Assembly (NCBI GenBank): GCA_002413355.1
Contig: DHWV01000041.1
Coordinates: forward strand, 1-14,112
Origin: Desulfobulbaceae bacterium UBA5173
GTDB lineage: Bacteria; Desulfobacterota; Desulfobulbia; Desulfobulbales; Desulfobulbaceae
Length of the DNA stretch: 14,112 bases
Direction of reading: 5' to 3'
A program made the position numbers and the translations under genes. Position 1 is the first letter of the stretch, and the number at the start of each line of letters is the position of its first letter. Under the pieces are notes generated by a model, which saw only the letters and a program-made list of their open reading frames with translations, had not been told where the DNA came from and made no database searches. Shown in pieces: positions 1-7,037 of the stretch.

Positions 1-1461
1 GGTGCCAGCTACACCGGCCAGTGGCGCGAAGGCAGGCGCAACGGCAAGGGCTGCTTGGAATGCTCCGGCAAATACCACGGCGAGAGGCTGGACGACGAGC
101 GGCACGGCAAGGGCACGTTCACCGGTATCGATGGCTCGCTGTATGACGGGTGCTGGAAGCAGGGGCTGCGGCATGGGCATGGAGTCTTCAGCAGTCCAGA
201 CGGTTCCAAGTACGACGGCGAGTGGCGGGAGAACCGCAGGCACGGCCAAGGAACCCTGACCCTGCGGGACGGCACCAAGTATGTTGGCTCGTGGAAAGAT
301 GATGTCCGGCAGGGGCAAGGCACAATTTTTTTCCCGGACGGATCCAGATATTTTGGAGCCTTTGAGAACGACAGACGGCATGGGCACGGGGTCTTTAGCA
401 GCCCGGACGGCTCCAAACATATCGGCAAATGGGCCGAGGATGAGCGCAGCGGCTGGGGTAGCTGCACCTATGCCGACGGCAGTGCTTACACCGGCTCATG
501 GAAGAACAGCCAGCGGCACGGCCAAGGGGTATGCACCTACCCGGACGGCTCCAAATACGACGGCGAATGGCGCGGCGACCTGCGGCATGGCAAGGGAACG
601 TATCATTACGTCGGCGGCGATGAGTACGTCGGAGAATGGGCCAAAGATCTGCGGCACGGCTACGGGGCCTACACCCATGCCGACGGGGACCGCTACAGCG
701 GCGAGTGGGTGAACGGCGGCAAGCACGGCTCCGGCACCTATCTGGCCATATCCGGGAGTAAATACACCGGCGAGTGGCGGCATGACCGGATGCACGGACG
801 CGGGGTCTATGTCTCCGCTGACGGAGAACGTTACGATGGCCAATTCCAGCACGGCCACCGACATGGCTCAGGGATATTCACCTTTCTTTCAGGCAATGTC
901 TATGCAGGCCAGTGGCTGCGCGGCGTGATGGAGGGCAGCGGCACATTGACCATGCCGGACGGCACATTCTACGAGGGCGACTGGAAGGGCGGTTACATGC
1001 ACGGGGAAGGAACACTTTCCTTTCCGAACGGCACTGTTTACAAAGGCGAGTGGCTGGAGGACAAAAAGCACGGTCAAGGGGTGTGTACTTATCCTGACGG
1101 CAAAAAATATTCAGGCACGTGGCGTGACAACATGCAGAGCGGCCACGGCACCTGCGCTTACCCGGACGGGTCGGTGTATAGAGGCAAATGGAAGAACGGC
1201 CTCCGCCACGGCGAGGGCAGCTTGACCGACAAAGACGGCGACACCTACACCGGCTGCTGGCAAGATGACAAGCGGCACGGCAAAGGCTCGCTCACCTCTG
1301 CCAAAGGGCAGAGCAAGCAGGGCTGGTGGGAGGACGACAAGTATGTCGGCGCAAAGCCGCCAGCGAGCGAGGACGACAAAGACAAAGACTTCTTCGACGC
1401 GCTGGGTGGAGGCTTGGAGGATGCGGCCAATATGGTTGCAGATGACGATGATAATGAATAA
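1..1461 (+). CDS. MORN-repeat protein, 5' partial (C-terminal 486 residues)
   Basis: The reading frame is open from the first base, so the gene begins outside the window. An internal TTG at 55 is not a credible start because repeat sequence continues upstream of it. The visible protein is almost wholly a tandem array of 23-residue MORN units of the form YxGxWxxxxxHGxGxxxxxDGxx: about 19 full units plus one degenerate unit (KQGWW). It ends in a short, strongly acidic tail (DDDDNE). No signal peptide, membrane segment or catalytic domain is visible in this part; an N-terminal domain could lie upstream. MORN arrays form extended beta-hairpin rods and act as scaffolds or membrane-associated modules in eukaryotes; in bacteria their roles are mostly unknown. 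The stop lies 18 bases before rsmG, so the two may be co-transcribed. The family is certain, the function unknown. Confidence 0.93.
   Translation, partial: GASYTGQWREGRRNGKGCLECSGKYHGERLDDERHGKGTFTGIDGSLYDGCWKQGLRHGHGVFSSPDGSKYDGEWRENRRHGQGTLTLRDGTKYVGSWKDDVRQGQGTIFFPDGSRYFGAFENDRRHGHGVFSSPDGSKHIGKWAEDERSGWGSCTYADGSAYTGSWKNSQRHGQGVCTYPDGSKYDGEWRGDLRHGKGTYHYVGGDEYVGEWAKDLRHGYGAYTHADGDRYSGEWVNGGKHGSGTYLAISGSKYTGEWRHDRMHGRGVYVSADGERYDGQFQHGHRHGSGIFTFLSGNVYAGQWLRGVMEGSGTLTMPDGTFYEGDWKGGYMHGEGTLSFPNGTVYKGEWLEDKKHGQGVCTYPDGKKYSGTWRDNMQSGHGTCAYPDGSVYRGKWKNGLRHGEGSLTDKDGDTYTGCWQDDKRHGKGSLTSAKGQSKQGWWEDDKYVGAKPPASEDDKDKDFFDALGGGLEDAANMVADDDDNE
10..1338 (+). repeat. In-frame tandem repeat array encoding MORN units (69-base period)
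   Basis: Roughly 19-20 consecutive units of 69 bases each encode one 23-residue MORN motif. Most units have diverged in DNA sequence, but some share identical peptide blocks. GHGVFSSPDGSK occurs in two units (about 175-210 and 382-417), and HGQGVCTYPDG occurs in two others (about 517-550 and 1069-1102). This suggests duplication or conversion between non-adjacent units. The first visible unit is two residues short and the last is degenerate. Confidence 0.9.
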
Positions 1462-1479
1462 ATTTTCCGACAATGCCCC

Positions 1480-2121
1480 ATGTGCGACCGCAAGCAGTTT
1501 TTGACCGGCATACAACGGCTCGGCCTTACCATCTCGGATGATTCTATCGGCAAGCTCCTGCTGTATTGCGGCGAGCTGCAAAAATGGAACCGGAAAATCA
1601 ACCTGATCGCCCGTGAGACCACGGCAGCGGAGATTGTCGAAAAGCATTTTCTTGATTCGCTGGCTCTGCTGCCGCTGCTGGACCTGCACGGCGGCCCAGA
1701 AGCAAGCCTGCTTGATGTCGGCAGCGGCGCAGGTTTTCCCGGCTTGGTGTTGGCAGCAGTGCGACCGCAACTGCGCGTTACCCTGCTGGAGCCGCGCCAG
1801 AAGCGGACTGCCTTTCTCCGCCACATCACCCGGACGCTGGGATTGAGCAACGTGCAGGTGCGGGAAGAGCGGCTGGAACCAGGCCAAGTGTTGCCGGAGC
1901 AGTTTTCGTTAATCACCAGCCGGGCTGTGGCCGCGCCGGAGATTTTTCTGCCCCTGATTGAGGCGAATGCCGGGCCGGAAACAGTGGTCATGTTGATGCT
2001 GGCGGCTGCGGAGCGGCAGAGCTGGGACTCAAACCGTTGGCAGACTATCGCCCAGCAGGCATTCTCCCTACCGTTTTCCGGCGATCCGCGTCTGCTGGCT
2101 GCTGTGCGGAAACTGCCTTGA
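1480..2121 (+). CDS. rsmG: 16S rRNA (guanine527-N7)-methyltransferase RsmG (GidB)
   Basis: This 213-residue cytoplasmic enzyme uses S-adenosylmethionine to methylate N7 of G527 in the 530 loop of 16S rRNA. The family signature is clear. An N-terminal helical region contains the block WNRKINLIARE and the motif KHFLDSLALL. The SAM-binding loop GSGAGFPG follows at residues 81-88, and a typical ITSRAV block comes later. Length matches the family (about 200-240). The ATG at 1480 gives a full-length product, although no strong Shine-Dalgarno sequence precedes it, and translation may be coupled to the MORN gene ending 18 bases upstream. In many bacteria rsmG sits beside gidA or parA; here its neighbours are a MORN gene and leuB, so the usual context is absent. 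Confidence 0.93.
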   Translation: MCDRKQFLTGIQRLGLTISDDSIGKLLLYCGELQKWNRKINLIARETTAAEIVEKHFLDSLALLPLLDLHGGPEASLLDVGSGAGFPGLVLAAVRPQLRVTLLEPRQKRTAFLRHITRTLGLSNVQVREERLEPGQVLPEQFSLITSRAVAAPEIFLPLIEANAGPETVVMLMLAAAERQSWDSNRWQTIAQQAFSLPFSGDPRLLAAVRKLP

Positions 2122-2144
2122 CAGCTTGGCAGCAGGCTTTTTTT
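2113..2144 (+). terminator. Possible weak intrinsic terminator after rsmG
   Basis: CTGCC at 2113-2117 can pair with GGCAG at 2128-2132, or GCCT with AGGC at 2134-2137. Seven T residues follow at 2138-2144. The stem is short and overlaps the rsmG stop codon, so this is a tentative call. Confidence 0.35.
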
Positions 2145-2204
2145 CTGGTAATGTTCCGTCGGTATTTCTCTTAGCGAATTCTGACTGACAAGACGGCGAC
2201 ACAG

Positions 2205-3281
2205 ATGAACAAGAAAATAGCAGTGCTGGCCGGTGACGGCATTGGCCCGGAAGTGATGGCGGAAGCGGTGCGGGTTTTAGACGCGGCCCAAAAGAAGTTT
2301 GGCTTCAATGTGGAATATCGTTTCGCCGATGTAGGCGGCATCGCCATCGACAATCACGGCCAAGCTCTGCCACCGTCCACCTTGCAGCTCTGCGAGCAAA
2401 GCGACGCGATCCTTTTCGGCTCGGTCGGCGGACCGAAATGGGAAAGTCTGCCGCCTGCGCAACAACCGGAGCGGGCTGCACTTTTGCCCCTGCGCAAGCA
2501 TTTTGATCTCTTCTGCAATCTGCGCCCAGCCAAAGTGTTCAAGGCATTGGCTGCGGCCTGCCCGCTGCGGGCGGATATTGCGGCAGACGGTTTTGATGTT
2601 CTCGTGGTGCGCGAGCTGACCTCGGACATCTATTTCGGCCAGCCCAAAGGCCGCGAAGGCAGCGGGCCGGACGAATTCGCCTATGACACTATGCTTTACA
2701 AGCGTTCGGAGATCGAGCGCATCACCCGCATGGCTTTTGAGGCGGCGCGAGGCCGCCGGAAAATGGTCGCCTCGGTGGACAAAGCCAACGTGCTGACCAC
2801 CATGGTGCTGTGGCGCGAGGTGGTGACGCAAATCGCCGCTGAATACCCGGACGTGGAACTGCGCCATATTTATGTGGACAACGCGGCGATGCAGCTGGTG
2901 AAATGGCCGCAGCAGTTTGATGTCATGCTCTGCGGCAACATGTTCGGCGACATTATTTCTGACGAGGCGGCGATGCTCACCGGCTCCATCGGAATGCTCG
3001 CCTCAGCCAGCCTGAACAGCAGCAGTTTCGGCCTGTTCGAGCCGGCAGGCGGCTCGGCCCCGGACATAGCGGGCAAAGGCATCGCCAACCCGATTGCCCA
3101 GATTCTTTCCGCCGCGATGATGCTGCGCTACAGCCTCGGCCAGCCTGCGGCGGCGGACGCGATTGAAGCAGCAGTGGCCAAGGTTCTGGAGCAGGGCATC
3201 ATGACCGCTGACATTGCCACGCCGGGCTGCAAGAAAGTCGGCACCAAGGAAATGGGCGAGGCCATTGCGGCAGCGTTGTAA
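2205..3281 (+). CDS. leuB: 3-isopropylmalate dehydrogenase LeuB
   Basis: This 358-residue cytoplasmic enzyme oxidatively decarboxylates 3-isopropylmalate to 2-oxoisocaproate with NAD+ and a divalent metal, the third step of leucine synthesis. The N-terminal GDGIGPEV is the isocitrate/isopropylmalate dehydrogenase signature. The blocks LRKHFDLFCNLRPAK and ELTSDIYFGQPKGRE mark the LeuB subgroup; the latter is commonly ELTGGIYFGQPKGRE, so GG to SD is a small deviation. DNAAMQLV, GNMFGDIISDEAAMLTGSIG and FEPAGGSAPDIAGKGIANP carry the substrate, metal and NAD regions. Length is normal. It stands alone: leuA, leuC and leuD are not in the window. The start at 2205 is the only ATG giving the complete N-terminal strand; the upstream Shine-Dalgarno is weak. 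Confidence 0.96.
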   Translation: MNKKIAVLAGDGIGPEVMAEAVRVLDAAQKKFGFNVEYRFADVGGIAIDNHGQALPPSTLQLCEQSDAILFGSVGGPKWESLPPAQQPERAALLPLRKHFDLFCNLRPAKVFKALAAACPLRADIAADGFDVLVVRELTSDIYFGQPKGREGSGPDEFAYDTMLYKRSEIERITRMAFEAARGRRKMVASVDKANVLTTMVLWREVVTQIAAEYPDVELRHIYVDNAAMQLVKWPQQFDVMLCGNMFGDIISDEAAMLTGSIGMLASASLNSSSFGLFEPAGGSAPDIAGKGIANPIAQILSAAMMLRYSLGQPAAADAIEAAVAKVLEQGIMTADIATPGCKKVGTKEMGEAIAAAL

Positions 3282-3287
3282 AATGCT

Positions 3288-3312
3288 AGTGCCGGAATTT
3301 TTTTCCGGCACT
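3288..3312 (+). terminator. Perfect 10-bp hairpin after leuB
   Basis: AGTGCCGGAA (3288-3297) and TTCCGGCACT (3303-3312) form a perfect 10-base-pair stem around a five-T loop, seven bases after the leuB stop. A downstream T-run is missing, so it is not a textbook intrinsic terminator. It could act as a transcript 3'-end stabiliser or a weak terminator between leuB and corA. Confidence 0.5.
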
Positions 3313-3356
3313 GATTGGACAGCAGGTTCTGTCATCAAGAGCTACTCAAAGGAAAA

Positions 3357-3362
3357 AGGTGA
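3357..3362 (+). promoter_or_regulatory. Ribosome-binding site AGGTGA for corA
   Basis: AGGTGA matches the 3' part of the Shine-Dalgarno consensus and ends five bases before ATG 3368. It overlaps a possible GTG start at 3359, which itself has AAAGGA upstream. The motif favours the ATG but does not exclude the GTG. Confidence 0.5.
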
Positions 3363-3367
3363 CAGCA

Positions 3368-4303
3368 ATGATTCAAGTGTTTAAATGGATTGGAAGCAGA
3401 TATGCTCCTGTTGAGGACATTGAACCAAGTTGCTGGGTGAATATTGTCAATCCAAGCAGGATGGAAGTCGAAAAGTTGTCGGCAGAACTAAATATTCCAT
3501 TGGATTTTTTAACAGACCCTTTGGATGCGGATGAAAGGTCGCGGATTGAGACCGATGAAGGCGTGCTGCTGATTGTTCTCAGAATTCCTGATTACGATGA
3601 GAAAAATTCAGAAGTGCCATTCATTACCATCCCAGCCGGCATCATCTTGGCGAAGAATGATGTGTTGATTACTGTCTGCTCTTCTGACATCAATGAGCTG
3701 CTTGAACTGCATATCGGTAAGGCGAAGAGTATTCCAAACGCCAGCAAGACTGGGTTTTTCCTCCGCATCTTTTTGCGTACAGCTCTTTTATATTTGAAAT
3801 TCCTGAAAGAGATCAACAGACGGACAGGGGAAATTGAAAAAGAGCTGCAAAAATCGCTGAAAAATGAGGAGCTGATCCGTCTCCTTAATCTTGAGAAAAG
3901 TCTAGTTTTTTTCACCACCGCGCTGAAGTCCAATGAGCTGATGATGGAGCGTCTGCTGAAAATCAAGACGCTCGGCCTGAATGAAGACGATGAAGATATG
4001 CTCGAAGATGTAATTGTCGAGAACAAGCAAGCGATCGAAATGGCCAACATCTACAGCAATATTCTCAGCGGCATGATGGATGCCTTTGCTTCGGTGATCT
4101 CGAACAATCTCAATGCGGTGATGAAAATACTGACCTTGATAACCATCATTCTGATGCTTCCGACCTTGATTGTCAGTTTCTACGGAATGAATATTGACCT
4201 GCCATTTCAGCATTCTTCGTATTCTGCCTTGATTGTGCTTGGCATGTCAGTCACGCTGTCAGGGGCAGGTTTCCTCTACTTCAGAAAAAAACGCTGGTTC
4301 TGA
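3368..4303 (+). CDS. corA: CorA-family divalent cation transporter
   Basis: The product is an inner-membrane Mg2+/Co2+-type channel of the CorA (2-TM-GxN) superfamily, which works as a pentamer. From ATG 3368 it is 311 residues, or 314 from the alternative GTG at 3359. A large soluble, acidic and helical cytoplasmic region fills residues 1-250. TM1 spans about 253-271 and ends in the hallmark YGMN at 272-275. TM2 spans about 287-305, and a basic tail (RKKRWF) follows. After GMN the usual MPEL loop is replaced by IDLPFQHSS, as in the shorter CorA variants, so ion selectivity should not be assumed. The stop is followed two bases later by the next ATG, so translation is likely coupled to the PRPP-synthetase-like gene. 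Codon use looks AT-richer than leuB or asd. Confidence 0.9.
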   Translation: MIQVFKWIGSRYAPVEDIEPSCWVNIVNPSRMEVEKLSAELNIPLDFLTDPLDADERSRIETDEGVLLIVLRIPDYDEKNSEVPFITIPAGIILAKNDVLITVCSSDINELLELHIGKAKSIPNASKTGFFLRIFLRTALLYLKFLKEINRRTGEIEKELQKSLKNEELIRLLNLEKSLVFFTTALKSNELMMERLLKIKTLGLNEDDEDMLEDVIVENKQAIEMANIYSNILSGMMDAFASVISNNLNAVMKILTLITIILMLPTLIVSFYGMNIDLPFQHSSYSALIVLGMSVTLSGAGFLYFRKKRWF

Positions 4304-4305
4304 TA

Positions 4306-5226
4306 ATGACCCGACGTGAAAATATTCTCCTACTTGCCACGCAGGATTCCATTCCGCTGGCCGAAAAGGTGGCCTTGGAACTCCAGACCGGCTGGACACC
4401 GATGGTGCGCAAACAGTTCTCCGACGGTGAAATATATCATGCTTTTCCCCGCGATGTCTCCGGGATTGACATGGTCATCATCGCGGCCACGCATACAGAT
4501 AATGCTTTACAGGAGTTGCTTGACCTCATCGCTGGCGGATTGTATTGGAATGCCCGCAGCGTCAACGTCGTGATTCCTTATCTTGGCTATTCGACCATGG
4601 AGCGGGCCAAGCCGGAGTCCGGCGAAATTCCCAAAGGAGTGACCCGCACCCGGCAGATATTCCGCAACAGACCGAAATATGTGGCCTTTATTGATCTTCA
4701 TTCTGAAGCGGTGCTGCACGCCCATTCCGGCGAGATCAAGACCCGGCATATCTGGACTGAGGAGCTGGCGGCGAAGAAAATTCGGGACATGAATCTTGGT
4801 GATTATGTCCTTGTTTCACCTGATTACGGCTTCAGCAAGCGGGTGGCGCGGGTAGCGGGCCTGCTTGGCTGTCCGCACACAGCGGCGAACAAAGATCGCT
4901 ATGATGTGGACAAAACCATTGTCGGCCAGCTATCCAGCGCGGTCAAAGGCAGGACAGCGATCATCTGCGATGACATGATCCGCACCGGCGGCTCCATGCT
5001 CCAGACCGCCGACCGCTGCTACGAGGCGGGCGCGACCGATGTGCTCTGTATGGCCACTCATTTGGTGCTGTCCGGCAACGCCCGCGCCAAATTTCAAGAA
5101 CGCGGTATCCGCCGGATCATCGGCGCGGACACCTATCCCGGCACCAAAAGCGACGAGCTGCTGGAAGTGTATTCCGTGGCCCCGGTCATCGCCAAAGAGC
5201 TGATTCATTATCTGCGGATCGTGTAA
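4306..5226 (+). CDS. Divergent ribose-phosphate diphosphokinase (PRPP synthetase)-like protein
   Basis: This 306-residue cytoplasmic protein has the two-domain phosphoribosyltransferase-fold layout of PRPP synthetase, which makes PRPP from ribose 5-phosphate and ATP. FSDGE lies at 38-42 and DLHSE at 130-134. SPDYGFSKR is at 171-179, and the PRPP-binding loop CDDMIRTGGS is at 221-230. The classical ATP-binding loop after PYxGY (RQDRK in standard Prs) is replaced here by STMERAKPESGE at 96-107, and the DKRR-like region is NKDRYD. I recall a subgroup of Prs homologues with a YSTMERA motif, so this is probably that branch and not a decayed copy. Whether it makes PRPP or acts on a related substrate cannot be told from sequence, so the symbol prs is withheld. 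It starts two bases after corA. Confidence 0.85.
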   Translation: MTRRENILLLATQDSIPLAEKVALELQTGWTPMVRKQFSDGEIYHAFPRDVSGIDMVIIAATHTDNALQELLDLIAGGLYWNARSVNVVIPYLGYSTMERAKPESGEIPKGVTRTRQIFRNRPKYVAFIDLHSEAVLHAHSGEIKTRHIWTEELAAKKIRDMNLGDYVLVSPDYGFSKRVARVAGLLGCPHTAANKDRYDVDKTIVGQLSSAVKGRTAIICDDMIRTGGSMLQTADRCYEAGATDVLCMATHLVLSGNARAKFQERGIRRIIGADTYPGTKSDELLEVYSVAPVIAKELIHYLRIV

Positions 5227-5274
5227 CCCGTCAGGAAAAAGAAAAAATTCTGCACAAATTTTTAGGAACAGATC

Positions 5275-6393
5275 ATGAAAAAAACAGGCATCATCGGTTG
5301 GCGGGGCATGGTCGGCTCTGTGCTTATGGAGCGGATGCGTGAGGAAAATGATTTTCAGCATTTCGAGCCGCTGTTTTTTTCCACCTCGCAGGCCGGACTG
5401 CGAGGGCCGGAAATCAATGGCACAACGTATGAGCTGCTCGATGCTTTCAACATCAGCGTGCTGAAAGACTTAGACATCATCCTTTCCTGCCAAGGCGGCG
5501 ATTACACGAAAGAAGTGTATCCAAAGCTGCGCGAGGCAGGTTGGCAGGGCTGGTGGATTGATGCCGCCTCCGCTCTGCGTTTGGAAAAAGATGCGATCAT
5601 TATTCTGGATCCGGTGAACCGGGCGGTCATTGACAAAGGCTTGGCTGGCGGGATCAAAAATTACATCGGCGGCAACTGCACGGTTTCCTTGATGCTCATG
5701 GCATTGGGCGGGCTGTTCGAGAAAGGCTGGGTGGAGTGGATCAGCTCGCAGACCTATCAGGCAGCCTCCGGTGCCGGAGCCAAGAACATGCTGGAATTAG
5801 TCAACCAGATGCGGCTGATCGGCGAAAACTGCCAGAACCTGCTCGATGACAAGGCCGACATCCTCGCCATAGACCGCAATGTGACCGATACCATCCGCAG
5901 CCCGCGCTTCCTCACCCAGCATTTCGGCGCGCCGCTGGCGGCCAGCCTGATTCCTTGGATTGATAAGGCGATGGACAACGGCCAGACCCGCGAGGAATGG
6001 AAGGGCATCACTGAGACCAACAAGATTCTGGGCCGCGACGAAAGCTGCCAGATTCCGGTGGACGGCTGCTGCGTGCGGGTCGGCGCGATGCGCTGCCACA
6101 GCCAAGCGGTGACGGTGAAGCTGAATCAGGATATCCCGCTGACTGAGATTGAGGCAGCGATTGCCAGTCATAACAGCTGGGTGCGCTTAGTGCCGAACAC
6201 CAAAGAGGACACGCTGCGTGAGCTAAGTCCCGCCGCTGTTTCCGGCACCCTGACCGTGCCTGTCGGGCGGCTGCGGAAAATGAATCTCGGCCCGCAGTAT
6301 CTCAGCGCGTTCACGGTCGGCGACCAACTCCTTTGGGGCGCGGCGGAGCCGCTGCGGCGGATGCTGCGCATCCTGCTGGAGCATCTCGCCTGA
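5275..6393 (+). CDS. asd: Aspartate-semialdehyde dehydrogenase Asd
   Basis: This 372-residue enzyme reduces aspartyl-4-phosphate to aspartate semialdehyde with NADPH. The product feeds lysine/diaminopimelate, threonine and methionine synthesis, and so the cell wall. The N-terminal nucleotide-binding block GWRGMVGSVL is at about 8-17. The catalytic cysteine sits in GGNCTVSLM (Cys135). QAASGAGA follows, and the catalytic His lies in MRCHSQA (His275). The C-terminal block GDQLLWGAAEPLRRML is typical of the Gram-negative (E. coli-like) Asd class. AGGA at 5264-5267, seven bases before ATG 5275, supports the start. It follows the PRPP-synthetase-like gene after 48 bases and precedes plsY by 17, suggesting co-transcription. 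Confidence 0.96.
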   Translation: MKKTGIIGWRGMVGSVLMERMREENDFQHFEPLFFSTSQAGLRGPEINGTTYELLDAFNISVLKDLDIILSCQGGDYTKEVYPKLREAGWQGWWIDAASALRLEKDAIIILDPVNRAVIDKGLAGGIKNYIGGNCTVSLMLMALGGLFEKGWVEWISSQTYQAASGAGAKNMLELVNQMRLIGENCQNLLDDKADILAIDRNVTDTIRSPRFLTQHFGAPLAASLIPWIDKAMDNGQTREEWKGITETNKILGRDESCQIPVDGCCVRVGAMRCHSQAVTVKLNQDIPLTEIEAAIASHNSWVRLVPNTKEDTLRELSPAAVSGTLTVPVGRLRKMNLGPQYLSAFTVGDQLLWGAAEPLRRMLRILLEHLA

Positions 6394-6410
6394 AGGCGGC
6401 ACAGCCGGTC

Positions 6411-7037
6411 ATGAACAGCCTGCATCTCCTGCTGCCTGCGGCGGCCTACCTGATCGGCTCGATTCCCTTTGGCCTGCTGCTTTCTAAAGGCAGCGGCATT
6501 GACATCCGTCAGCACGGCAGCGGCAACATCGGCGCGACCAATGTCTCCCGTCTGGTGGGCAAAAAAATCGGCCTGCTCACGCTGCTCTTGGATGCGGCCA
6601 AAGGTTTTCTGCCCATGCTGGCCGCCGGGCTGCTGCTTGGCGTTGACGACCCCAGCCGCGATCTGATCACCGCTCTCTGCGGCGCGGCTGCCGTGACCGG
6701 CCATATGTTTCCGGTTTTTCTCCGCTTCAAAGGCGGCAAAGGCGTGGCCACCGCGCTGGGAATTTTTCTATATCTCGCCCCGAAAGCCTTGCTGATCAGC
6801 GTGGCCCTTTTCATCGCCGTGACTGTTCCGACCGGCTTTGTCTCCCTCGGCTCGCTGCTCGGTTCAGCGACCATGCCGCCTATCCTGTATTTTTTCGACG
6901 AACCGCTGTGGAAATTCTGGCTGGCCGCCTTTGTTGCGCTGATGATCTGGATCAAGCATCAGCAGAACATCCGGCGGCTGCTGAAGGGCACAGAGAAACG
7001 CTTTGGAGACAAAGAGATAATCGTCGCCTCAGAATGA
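6411..7037 (+). CDS. plsY: Glycerol-3-phosphate acyltransferase PlsY
   Basis: This 208-residue integral membrane enzyme transfers an acyl group from acyl-phosphate to glycerol-3-phosphate, giving lysophosphatidate, the first step of phospholipid synthesis. GSIPFG lies at about 16-21 and the conserved cytoplasmic loop HGSGNIGATN at 35-44. GHMFPVFLRFKGGKGVAT carries the third family motif. About five hydrophobic segments fit the known topology. I chose ATG 6411 because an upstream in-frame extension would lie inside asd, whereas MNSLHLLLP begins directly at TM1. An AGGCGG stretch precedes it. The 3' end overlaps the convergent glycosyltransferase gene by nine bases. Confidence 0.94.
   Translation: MNSLHLLLPAAAYLIGSIPFGLLLSKGSGIDIRQHGSGNIGATNVSRLVGKKIGLLTLLLDAAKGFLPMLAAGLLLGVDDPSRDLITALCGAAAVTGHMFPVFLRFKGGKGVATALGIFLYLAPKALLISVALFIAVTVPTGFVSLGSLLGSATMPPILYFFDEPLWKFWLAAFVALMIWIKHQQNIRRLLKGTEKRFGDKEIIVASE

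Noticed and set aside
55..57. TTG as the start of the MORN gene
   Set aside because: The same frame is open to base 1 and encodes another MORN unit upstream, so the gene is cut by the window edge.
9..467. Long antisense and frame-shifted open frames within the MORN gene (also 281-712, 496-864)
   Set aside because: They mirror the 69-base repeat of the MORN gene; they lack any family signature and arise because GC-rich tandem repeats keep other frames open.
1111..1991. Overlapping - strand open frames across the MORN end and rsmG
   Set aside because: No recognisable protein; shadows of two well-supported + strand genes.
2118..2154. TTGACA at 2118-2123 as a -35 box for leuB
   Set aside because: No acceptable -10 at 16-18 bases; the nearest TAATGT is 25 bases away, and the hexamer overlaps the rsmG stop and terminator-like stem.
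6333..6410. Upstream extension of plsY into asd
   Set aside because: The extension reads an out-of-frame piece of asd; ATG 6411 begins exactly at the first membrane segment.
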